Source: UBA6168 sp041163745 (lineage in GTDB: Bacteria; Bacteroidota; Bacteroidia; Chitinophagales; Saprospiraceae). From it: 64,000 bases of DNA. The first letter of the stretch is position 1. Each line of letters begins with the position of its first letter. The stretch covers positions 131,444 to 195,443 of the forward strand of contig JBEAQU010000049.1 in NCBI GenBank assembly GCA_041163745.1, in the 5' to 3' direction. Both the position numbers and the translations under genes were made by a program. Positions 18,562 through 25,857 of this stretch are shown here, in pieces. The notes beneath the pieces were generated by a model. It made no database searches and had not been told where the DNA came from. It saw nothing but the letters and a program-made list of their open reading frames with translations.

Positions 18562-19932
18562 TCATCCTGGTCTAAGCAGCCGGATGACCTCTGCGAGGCG
18601 TCGGCGTCCGCCAGGTCGGACGGCTTCCCCCGTGATTTCCTGAAACCGCTGCCAGACCTGCGGTTCGTATTGACGGGAGAACTCAGGGTCGAAATTAGCC
18701 AGCCGCAAGTCTTGGAGTACCGTCTTGACGGGGGTGGCGGTTCGGATCCAATGTTCGCAGACTTCCTGACGGTATCGGATGCCCATGAGGTTGAACCCGG
18801 TGACGGCGCCGGTCGAGCGGTCCCAATTGATACGGATGCTCAGGTTCTTGTTGGGATGTTGCCAGTGGACCGACTGGACGCCTTCCGCACCGCGGGCCGG
18901 AATGTCGCCGTACACCTGGTATTCGAGGTCGAAGAACTTGGCGGAATTGAACCAGATTCCTGCGTCGTAAGCGATCCGCTTTCTGTTGCCTTCCACTTCC
19001 GCCGCATGCAGGATGTTGTTGGCCGCCACTTCACCCATCATTCGGGCTGTGTACCAGAGCGGTTCCGTCGGTTTGCGACCGGGTGCCGGTTGGCGAAGTT
19101 GTGCGCAGTCGCCGGCGGCGAAGATGCCCGGAACATTCGTCTCAAGGAAGCGGTCAACCAAAATGCCCTTGTCCAGTTCGATTTGATTGAATATCAGGAA
19201 ATCGGTGTTCGGCCGCACGCCGATGGTCAGCCCCACGAAGCCGCAGGGGATTTTCTCCCCCGAGCTTGTGACGGCCATCTTCACCCTGCCGCTGCGTTTG
19301 TCGCCCCAGATTTCCTTGAGTTCGGTCTCCATCCGGAGATCCACGCCGTGTTGGGCGATGTGTTGTGTGACCATGGCCGACTCCTCCGGCGGAAGCACAT
19401 GGTCGTAAAAAAGCTTCTCCCTAACCAGGAAAGTGACCGGGATTCGGCGGGACAGCAGCATCTCGACCAATTCAACGCCGATGAGGCCACCGCCGACCAC
19501 CACGGCATGCTGGACGCCTTTGGTGTAATAGGACAAGGCTTCGAGGTCCTGAAGGGTATAGAATCCCTGGACCCCGTCCAGGTTTTCTCCGGGCCACCTG
19601 GCGGATTGGTAGACGCTGCCTGTAGCTAGCAGCAGGAAATCAAAAGGTAGCGAGCGGCCGTCGACGAAACGGAGGGTGCGGCCGGGAACATCGACGGTTT
19701 CGACCCAACCTTTCACCAGGTCGATGCTGTTCTTTTGCCAGAACCAATCCTCATAAGGTTTGGTATCCTCGAATCGCATATGGCCCATGAAGACATACAT
19801 CATGGCGGTCCGGGAAAAAAAATGGTCGCTCTCACCGGAGACCACGGTGATGCTGTGTTCGCTGTGCTTCCGGATGTTCCGGGCGGCGGTGATGCCGGCG
19901 ATGCCATTGCCCAGGATGACGATATGAGCCAT
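18562..19932 (-). CDS. NAD(P)/FAD-dependent oxidoreductase
   Basis: The 456-residue flavoprotein has the FAD-binding N-terminus MAHIVILGNGIAGITAARNI, the NAD(P)-binding motif AVVVGGGLIGVELVEMLL (about residue 150), LLLATGS before it, and the second FAD motif VPGIFAAGDCAQL (about 290). It belongs to the pyridine nucleotide-disulfide reductase fold in the nitrite-reductase/rubredoxin-reductase branch, without a redox-active CxxxxC pair. The C-terminal 120 residues (WFNSAKFFDLEYQVYGDIP and after) form an extra domain. The open frame extends to 20928 through the neighbouring gene, but that part is out-of-frame shadow; ATG at 19932 is clear. Probably supplies electrons to the adjacent iron-sulfur membrane protein. 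Confidence 0.88.
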   Translation of the reverse strand: MAHIVILGNGIAGITAARNIRKHSEHSITVVSGESDHFFSRTAMMYVFMGHMRFEDTKPYEDWFWQKNSIDLVKGWVETVDVPGRTLRFVDGRSLPFDFLLLATGSVYQSARWPGENLDGVQGFYTLQDLEALSYYTKGVQHAVVVGGGLIGVELVEMLLSRRIPVTFLVREKLFYDHVLPPEESAMVTQHIAQHGVDLRMETELKEIWGDKRSGRVKMAVTSSGEKIPCGFVGLTIGVRPNTDFLIFNQIELDKGILVDRFLETNVPGIFAAGDCAQLRQPAPGRKPTEPLWYTARMMGEVAANNILHAAEVEGNRKRIAYDAGIWFNSAKFFDLEYQVYGDIPARGAEGVQSVHWQHPNKNLSIRINWDRSTGAVTGFNLMGIRYRQEVCEHWIRTATPVKTVLQDLRLANFDPEFSRQYEPQVWQRFQEITGEAVRPGGRRRLAEVIRLLRPG

Positions 19933-20083
19933 TCGAAACGATTGAAGTGCCAAGGTACTCAAAAAACATCCAACGCAGCACGAGGACTGACGGAGCGAAC
20001 CGCAGCATGCCTGATTTTTTTGATTTAGCAGCAGCCTTTCTGAATCCGGCAGGCATGTACCGGTAGGCGGTGCGTAAACCGGG

Positions 20084-20944
20084 TCAGGAGGTGCTGGTCG
20101 GCCGCAGGCGCCGAGCCAATGCATCCGCCAGTCCAGCGCTGGTGGATTGGGAGTGCTGGGCGAGGGTCGTCTGGTGAGCCCGTCGATACGCTGCATGGGC
20201 ATGGTAATGACCCTCGCCGTCCTGTATGCAATAAGCGCAGGTGGAACCGTCGGGTGAGGCGAGCAGCAACGACACGCGCCGCTCGACATTGGTGACGCGT
20301 GCGACAGCCGGCCGGTGGACGGAAGCCAGGAGCGTTCTGACAGGCAGGTCCCGGGGCCTGCAAAGCCAGGCCAGGACCCCCTGGCCCGGCAAGGGTATGA
20401 GTTCCCTGGGATGGAAACGGGTGTAGGGTTCGGGCGGGGTTGTCGGGGTTGGGAAGCATCGGTTGTCGAGCAGGATGGCATCGCCATCGGGAAAACGGCC
20501 GCCCACAGGGGGCCAATTGACCTGTCGGGTTCCAAGGAGCTGTGCGTTGGGACACAAGGGCAGGAGTTGGGCTGCGACAGCAGGGAGTTCCGCCAGGATC
20601 CTGGCATGGTCAGGCAGGTGGAATCGGCCGGCGGGGGCTGCTGCAGCGGGGTTGACCAGGAGCGTGAAACCCGGAGGCGTGCGGTCGGACAACGCAGCGA
20701 TGCACCATCCGTCCCCCGCCGGGACGGGCAGGGTTTCCAAGCGTCGCAGGCAGGCATCCACCGTGCCGATAGAAAGTGCCTCCAGGCAAGCGATATCCCA
20801 GCCGTGGTCGGCGTGATGCTGCCCGACAGGGGCAAGGTCGATCCGCTCGACATGGACACCTGTGGCCAGCAGCCCGACGAGCGCCGGTTCCATGGTGGTC
20901 GCGAGCAGCGGATCGGTCGGTATGCCAATTCGGATGTTTTTCAT
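20084..20944 (-). CDS. Diverged hydroxymethylbilane synthase-like protein (HemC fold, key residues missing)
   Basis: The 286-residue protein aligns by eye with HemC, which polymerises four porphobilinogens in tetrapyrrole synthesis. Matching stretches are MKNIRIGIPTD, GTVDACLRRLETLPVPAGDGW (HemC: iDiAVHSxKDlPt), DGDAILLD, PLPGQGVLAWLCR, and NVERRVSLLLASPDGSTCAYC near the cofactor-cysteine loop. However, the VHSxKD motif reads LRRLET, so the catalytic Asp and the Lys before it are absent, and the substrate-chain GTSSxRRxxQ region reads GTRQVNWPPVGG. A cysteine is retained in the STC position. It may be an inactive or repurposed paralogue, or a lineage-specific enzyme. It lies 151 bases upstream of the FAD oxidoreductase on the same strand. 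ATG at 20944 is chosen. Confidence 0.6.
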   Translation of the reverse strand: MKNIRIGIPTDPLLATTMEPALVGLLATGVHVERIDLAPVGQHHADHGWDIACLEALSIGTVDACLRRLETLPVPAGDGWCIAALSDRTPPGFTLLVNPAAAAPAGRFHLPDHARILAELPAVAAQLLPLCPNAQLLGTRQVNWPPVGGRFPDGDAILLDNRCFPTPTTPPEPYTRFHPRELIPLPGQGVLAWLCRPRDLPVRTLLASVHRPAVARVTNVERRVSLLLASPDGSTCAYCIQDGEGHYHAHAAYRRAHQTTLAQHSQSTSAGLADALARRLRPTSTS

Positions 20945-21075
20945 AGGCAGCAGCCACGGCCTGGCCTTCGGCAGCGATACCGGGGGCCGGGGGTCCGTTC
21001 GATGCAAAAAAAACAAATATCAGGGAGATAAGCCAAAAATATAATACCGGGATATGTACTAGCCGGTGCACCCAC

Positions 21076-21083
21076 TATCTTTG
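21076..21083 (+). promoter_or_regulatory. Putative -7 promoter box of lpxD, unusually close to the start codon
   Basis: TATCTTTG matches TAnnTTTG. A TATG (one mismatch from TTTG) lies 19 bases upstream. The box ends five bases before the lpxD ATG, so transcription would start about at the ATG itself. Confidence 0.5.
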
Positions 21084-21088
21084 CGACT

Positions 21089-22132
21089 ATGCAAATAGCA
21101 GCCAACGACATAGCCCGGCTGACGGGTGGTCTGCTGGAAGGGGATGCGGAAGCCACCGTGAACAGGCCGGGCAGGATAGAGGAGGGAGGCGAAGGTGTCC
21201 TGACTTTTCTGGCGAACACGAAATATGCCGCATACGCATACAGCACGCCCGTGACCGCCATACTCATCCCACAGGATTTCCTACCGGCGGGAGCTTTGGC
21301 TGCGAGGGCGGTGATACGTGTTCCCGATGTGTACGAGGCCATGCGGATGCTGATGGAAAGGTTTGCCTCGCATCCTGATTTTTCGGGTGCCGGCGCTACC
21401 ATATCCCCGCACGCCAGCATCGCTGCGGACAGCCGGCTCGGGGAGCAGGTGTCCGTCGGGCCCTATGCCGTCATCGAATCCGGGGCCAGGGTAGGGAATC
21501 ACAGCAACATACATGCGCAGGTATACATCGGAAAGGATGTCGTCATCGGAAAACATTGCACCTTGTTTCCCGGCGTGCGTGTCCTTCAGTCCTGTGTCAT
21601 CGGCGACCATTGTGTCCTGCATGCCAACGCGGTGATCGGATCGGACGGATTCGGTTATGTGCGGCAGGAGGACGGCAGTTACCTGAAGCTTCCCCAGTTG
21701 GGTAATGTGGTCCTGGAGGACCAGGTGGAAGTCGGGGCGAACACGACGGTGGACCGGGCGAGTATCGGGAGCACCATCCTTCGCAGGGGAGTCAAACTGG
21801 ACAACTTGGTGATGGTGGCCCACAATGTGGAGGTGGGCTCGGATACGGTCATTGCCGCGCAGGCGGGGATTGCAGGCAGCACGAAAATCGGACGGCATTG
21901 CCGTGTCGGAGGGCAGGCAGGGTTCGTCGGCCACATCGCGGTGGCGGACGGGACCCAGGTGCAGGCGCAGAGCGGTGTTGCCGCCACCATCAAGGAACCC
22001 GGCCAGGCGGTCTACGGATCTCCGGCGATTGGTTATGCGGATTATCTCCGGTCTTATGCCGTCTTCAAGAAATTGCCGGCTTGGTATCGGCTCTTTCAGT
22101 CCATGCAACGTACAAAAGATCAGAAAGGGTAG
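21089..22132 (+). CDS. lpxD: UDP-3-O-(3-hydroxyacyl)glucosamine N-acyltransferase LpxD
   Basis: LpxD adds the second 3-hydroxyacyl chain, the third step of lipid A synthesis. The 347-residue protein has the N-terminal uridine-binding domain (MQIAANDIARLTGG, EGVLTFLANTKYA) and a left-handed beta-helix of hexapeptide repeats from about residue 110 to 320. The catalytic His is in LDNLVMVAHNVEVGSDT; NAVIGSDGFGY and the C-terminal GSPAIGYADYLRSYAVFKKLP are family features. The start is fixed by similarity to the usual LpxD N-terminus. It leads a same-strand cluster with lpxC-fabZ and lpxA. Confidence 0.96.
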   Translation: MQIAANDIARLTGGLLEGDAEATVNRPGRIEEGGEGVLTFLANTKYAAYAYSTPVTAILIPQDFLPAGALAARAVIRVPDVYEAMRMLMERFASHPDFSGAGATISPHASIAADSRLGEQVSVGPYAVIESGARVGNHSNIHAQVYIGKDVVIGKHCTLFPGVRVLQSCVIGDHCVLHANAVIGSDGFGYVRQEDGSYLKLPQLGNVVLEDQVEVGANTTVDRASIGSTILRRGVKLDNLVMVAHNVEVGSDTVIAAQAGIAGSTKIGRHCRVGGQAGFVGHIAVADGTQVQAQSGVAATIKEPGQAVYGSPAIGYADYLRSYAVFKKLPAWYRLFQSMQRTKDQKG

Positions 22133-22207
22133 GGTAACGGAGAAAGCGAAAGGAGGGGATGCCAGTCCCCGGAAAGTTGACATCCCGTTTTTCACAGCAA
22201 CAGAGAT

Positions 22208-23611
22208 ATGAACCAGCGAACAATCAGTAATGAAAGTACCATCAAGGGGGTCGGTCTCCACACAGGCGAGGAGGTGACCGTTACCTTCAAACCGGCTGAT
22301 ATCGGGCATGGCATTCAGTTCCGACGGGTCGACCTGGCGGACCGGCCTTTCCTGCGGGCTGATGTCGGAGCGGTCGTCTCCACCCTGCGGGGAACGACGC
22401 TGGGGCAGGGAGCGGCCCAGGTCAGCACGGTGGAGCATGCTTTGGCCGCTTTGTTCGGGTTGTCCATCGACAACTGTCTGATTGATATAGACGGGCCGGA
22501 AGTGCCCATCCTTGACGGAAGTGCCGCTCCTTTTGTGGAACTGTTGGTCGGTGCCGGAATCGCCGAGCAGGATGCGGAAAAGGAATTTGTGGACATCACG
22601 GAACCCATCCGCTATGTCGACGAGCAGACAGGGACGGAAATCCTGGCGTTGCCGGCGGAGGACTTCCAAGCCACGGTGCTGATAGACTTCAACTCAAGGA
22701 TATTGGGGCCGCAATATGCGACCTTGGATAGATTGTCGGATTTTTCCAAGGAAATCGCCCCTTGCAGGACCTTCGTATTCCTGCATGAACTGGAACAGCT
22801 TTTCGAGCACAACCTGATCCGGGGCGGAGACATGGACAATGCGATCGTCATTGCGGACCGTCTGATGACCCAGCCGGAACTGGACCTGTTGGCGGAGAAA
22901 CTCAACAAACCGAGCATCCGGGTGGAGAAGGAAGGCATTCTGAACGGTACCGCACTCCATTTCGACAATGAGCCGGCGCGGCACAAGCTGTTGGATGTCA
23001 TCGGAGACCTGGCGCTTGTGGGCAAACCGATCCGTGGAAGGATCGTGGCGACGAAGCCCGGCCACAGTGCGAACCTGGCTTTCGCAAGGCTGTTGAAGAA
23101 AGTCCTGCAGGAGCAGCGCCGCAACAGGGGCATCCCGCGGTACGATCCCAACGCAACCCCGGTCTTCACTTCCACGCAGATAGCGGAATATCTGCCTCAC
23201 CGGTACCCGTTCCTGTTGGTGGACAAAATCATCGAATTGAGTGAGAACCATGTGGTGGGCATCAAGAACATCACGTTCAACGAGGCATTTTTCCAAGGAC
23301 ATTTTCCTGGAAACCCCATATTCCCCGGGGTGCTGCAGTTGGAGGCTTTGGCGCAGGCAGGTGGTATCCTTGCTTTGTCCAAGGTTGGGGATACCGGTCG
23401 GTGGGATACTTATTTCGTCAAGATAGACGGGGTCAAATTCAAGCACAAGGTGGTCCCCGGCGACACGCTGATCCTCAAGATGGAACTGACGGCACCGATT
23501 CGCCGCGGAATGGTACAGATGCACGGCACGGCATTCGTCGGCAACAAAGTGGTATCGGAAGGGGAGCTTACCGCCCAGATCGTACGCCGACCGGATGCGG
23601 CGGAAGCCTGA
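22208..23611 (+). CDS. lpxC-fabZ: Bifunctional UDP-3-O-acyl-N-acetylglucosamine deacetylase / 3-hydroxyacyl-ACP dehydratase (LpxC-FabZ)
   Basis: This 467-residue fusion combines LpxC (about residues 1-300), the Zn-dependent committed step of lipid A synthesis, with FabZ (about 315-460), the dehydratase of fatty-acid elongation. LpxC zinc ligands are the His in STVEHALAALFG and the His and Asp in HKLLDVIGDLAL. The FabZ part shows LPHRYPFLLVDKI with the catalytic His, and GHFPGNPIFPGVLQLEALAQ with the catalytic Glu. The fusion is characteristic of Bacteroidota and some relatives. It starts 75 bases after lpxD. Both activities use the same hydroxyacyl-ACP pool, so the fusion ties lipid A and phospholipid synthesis together. 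Confidence 0.97.
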   Translation: MNQRTISNESTIKGVGLHTGEEVTVTFKPADIGHGIQFRRVDLADRPFLRADVGAVVSTLRGTTLGQGAAQVSTVEHALAALFGLSIDNCLIDIDGPEVPILDGSAAPFVELLVGAGIAEQDAEKEFVDITEPIRYVDEQTGTEILALPAEDFQATVLIDFNSRILGPQYATLDRLSDFSKEIAPCRTFVFLHELEQLFEHNLIRGGDMDNAIVIADRLMTQPELDLLAEKLNKPSIRVEKEGILNGTALHFDNEPARHKLLDVIGDLALVGKPIRGRIVATKPGHSANLAFARLLKKVLQEQRRNRGIPRYDPNATPVFTSTQIAEYLPHRYPFLLVDKIIELSENHVVGIKNITFNEAFFQGHFPGNPIFPGVLQLEALAQAGGILALSKVGDTGRWDTYFVKIDGVKFKHKVVPGDTLILKMELTAPIRRGMVQMHGTAFVGNKVVSEGELTAQIVRRPDAAEA

Positions 23612-24086
23612 AACACAATACCCGACCCGTCCGACTGCCGATCAACCGGCAGGTTTTCAAAAATTGTCCGGTGCAGGCAATAAAAAGTAAAGGAGGTAGT
23701 TTAAGGTATTGCGGACGAATGGGTAGTCGTCGGTAAACCCCGACAGGGAATTCCGAAGGAGACGTCGGGTGGCTGGTCCGCCCGAGACTCGTATGCCACA
23801 GCTTTTCGGAACGAAGCGGCTGTGGTCGATTCACGCAGGAAAATGGCAGGATAGAAGAAAATGCTCCGGACGCACGGCCGGGGAACCGGTTCGGAAACAA
23901 AACCGCCCGACGGACTTTGGTCCTGGCTGTCGAAATAATTCCGCTGCAGAAAGGCCTTGGCCGGCAATCAGAGAGGAATGCCACGTGGCGGGGGCACCCT
24001 CGGGCATCAATTCGTAACATTTGCTAATGAAAATTTCTACTGAACAAACACCTATCCTACCACATCTAAACGGTCACGCCCAGACA
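23612..24086 (+). promoter_or_regulatory. 475-base spacer with putative lpxA promoter
   Basis: No gene is seen. TAACATTTG at 24015-24023 resembles the -7 consensus with one extra base and would give an lpxA leader of about 57 bases before the ATG at 24087. The length of the gap is unusual because lpxC-fabZ and lpxA are normally adjacent. Confidence 0.35.
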
Positions 24087-24869
24087 ATGCGGTACATACA
24101 TCCAGATGCCAGCATCGGGGAGAATGTCACCATCGAGCCGTTCGTCACCATCGGGGCGGACGTCGTCATCGGGGACGACACCTGGATCGGTCCGCACGTG
24201 AGCATCATGGACGGTGTCCGTATCGGCAAAGGGTGCAGGATATTTCCCGGTGCGGTGGTCGGGGCCATTCCCCAGGACCTCAAGTTCAAAGGGGAATACA
24301 GCCTGGTGGAGTTGGGGGATCGGGTGACCGTTCGGGAATATGTCACCTTGAACAGGGGGACGCAGGCCAGCCATCGCACGACCATCGGAAACGACAGCCT
24401 GCTCATGGCTTATGTCCATGTCGCGCACGACTGTCACATCGGCAAACACTGTGTGTTGGCCAACGGCGTAACCTTGGCGGGCCACATAGAAGTGGAGGAA
24501 TACGCCATTCTCGGCGGGTTGACCGCGGTACACCAGTTCGTCAAGATAGGCGCCCATGCGTTCATCGGCGGGGGTTCCCTGGTCCGGAAGGATGTGCCTC
24601 CTTACGTTAAGGCCGCCCGGGAGCCGCTTTCCTATGCAGGCATCAACTCCGTGGGGTTGCGTCGACGGGGTTTCCGACCGGAAGACATCCACGTCATCCA
24701 GGATGTATACCGTATCCTTTTCGTAAAAGGCTACAACACGTCCCAGGCCATGGAGATCATCGAAACGGATATCGATGCGACACCGGAGCGGGATTACATC
24801 CTTGAATTTCTCCGGAAGGCCGACCGGGGCATCATGCGGGGTTTCCAACAGATGAACAACCGCCGGTAA
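24087..24869 (+). CDS. lpxA: Acyl-ACP--UDP-N-acetylglucosamine O-acyltransferase LpxA
   Basis: LpxA catalyses the first step of lipid A synthesis. The 260-residue protein is a left-handed beta-helix of hexapeptide repeats (about residues 1-190) with a C-terminal helical part. The catalytic His lies in LLMAYVHVAHDCHIG; GAIPQDLKFKGE and REYVTLNRGT are standard LpxA motifs, and YAGINSVGLRRRGF precedes the C-terminal helices. ATG at 24087 (MRYIHPDASIGENV) gives the usual N-terminus and length; upstream in-frame starts at 24027 (ATG) and 24021 (TTG) would add about 20 residues not typical of LpxA. Confidence 0.95.
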   Translation: MRYIHPDASIGENVTIEPFVTIGADVVIGDDTWIGPHVSIMDGVRIGKGCRIFPGAVVGAIPQDLKFKGEYSLVELGDRVTVREYVTLNRGTQASHRTTIGNDSLLMAYVHVAHDCHIGKHCVLANGVTLAGHIEVEEYAILGGLTAVHQFVKIGAHAFIGGGSLVRKDVPPYVKAAREPLSYAGINSVGLRRRGFRPEDIHVIQDVYRILFVKGYNTSQAMEIIETDIDATPERDYILEFLRKADRGIMRGFQQMNNRR

Positions 24870-24921
24870 CCGCTTGGGCCCGACATGACCGGGACGCGTG
24901 TCCGTTCTCAACTCTTCTTGC

Positions 24922-25548
24922 ATGCCGACGCAGATTCTCCTTCAATCCGTTGCCAAGCGCTACCGGCATGAATGGATATTCAGCGGGTTGGATTACACTT
25001 TTGAACGGGGTTGTTCGTATGCAGTCACGGGAGCCAACGGCAGTGGGAAATCCACCTTGCTGCGGATGTTGTGCGGCCATCTCTCGCCGACCAGGGGCAC
25101 CCTGTCCTTCCGGTCCGACGGCAAGGTCCTATCGATCGAAGAACTCTGTTCAAGGATATCCTACGCGGCGCCTTACATCGAGTTGGTCGAGGAGTTCACC
25201 TTGTCGGAAACACTCGATTTCCATCGTCGTTTCCAGCCTTTCCGGGATGGCATCCGACCGTCGGACATCATGGACCGACTGGGATTCGCCCGTTCCACCG
25301 CGCAGAAGGAGGTCCGTTTTTTTTCCTCCGGCATGAAACAACGGCTCAAGCTGGCCCTGGCGCTGCTGTCGGACACGCCGGTGGTGCTGCTCGACGAACC
25401 GACGACCAACCTGGATCGGCAGGGGGTCGAATGGTACCTGACGCTGATCGGTTCCTTCGTGTCGGACAGGCTGGTCGTGGTGGCTTCCAATGTTCCGGAA
25501 GATTATCGCTTCTGCGACCAGGTCCTGGACCTTCCTGCCTACAAATGA
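24922..25548 (+). CDS. ABC transporter ATP-binding protein
   Basis: A single 208-residue ABC ATPase without membrane segments. Walker A is GANGSGKST (about residues 37-45), the signature is the variant FSSGMKQRLKLALAL, and Walker B is VVLLDEPTTNLD. The short length and the SSGMKQR signature are like heme-exporter CcmA and related small exporters. No permease gene is adjacent, so the substrate is unknown. It begins 52 bases after lpxA on the same strand, hinting at envelope function. ATG at 24922 is chosen over the in-frame upstream GTG at 24898. Confidence 0.85.
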   Translation: MPTQILLQSVAKRYRHEWIFSGLDYTFERGCSYAVTGANGSGKSTLLRMLCGHLSPTRGTLSFRSDGKVLSIEELCSRISYAAPYIELVEEFTLSETLDFHRRFQPFRDGIRPSDIMDRLGFARSTAQKEVRFFSSGMKQRLKLALALLSDTPVVLLDEPTTNLDRQGVEWYLTLIGSFVSDRLVVVASNVPEDYRFCDQVLDLPAYK

Positions 25549-25857
25549 CGTCCGGCAGTTAGTCAGGACGGACATCCGGCAGAACAGAATACCGGACTCT
25601 TTGTTTTCAAGGTGGAAGGCAGGGCGTGGGACCGAGTGTCAGCAGGTCCTGCATGGTTTCGCATCCGCCGCTTTCGTCCTTCCCTGCTTTTTGTTATCAT
25701 TGCTATCGGAAGTCCGTGCAGATGCGGGTCCTGTCTTGTCCGCGGGCGACTTGATTCGCACCAGAGTGCCAGGGTGCGGTCGTCCGGGAGGTTTTCGGTT
25801 CCGCACCCGTACGGATTCAGCCGTGCGCCCACCGCCGGTCATTAAAACCGCAGACGG
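25549..25857 (+). other. Intergenic region with a leader hairpin
   Basis: No gene is seen in these 309 bases. GGGTGCGG (25772-25779) and CCGCACCC (25801-25808) are a perfect 8-bp inverted repeat with a 21-base loop, 50 bases before the next start. No exact promoter consensus was found. Confidence 0.35.

Noticed and set aside
18562..20928. One 788-residue open frame suggesting a fusion upstream of the FAD oxidoreductase
   Set aside because: The first 330 residues are a +1-shifted shadow of the HemC-like gene; the oxidoreductase has its own ATG and FAD motif at 19932.
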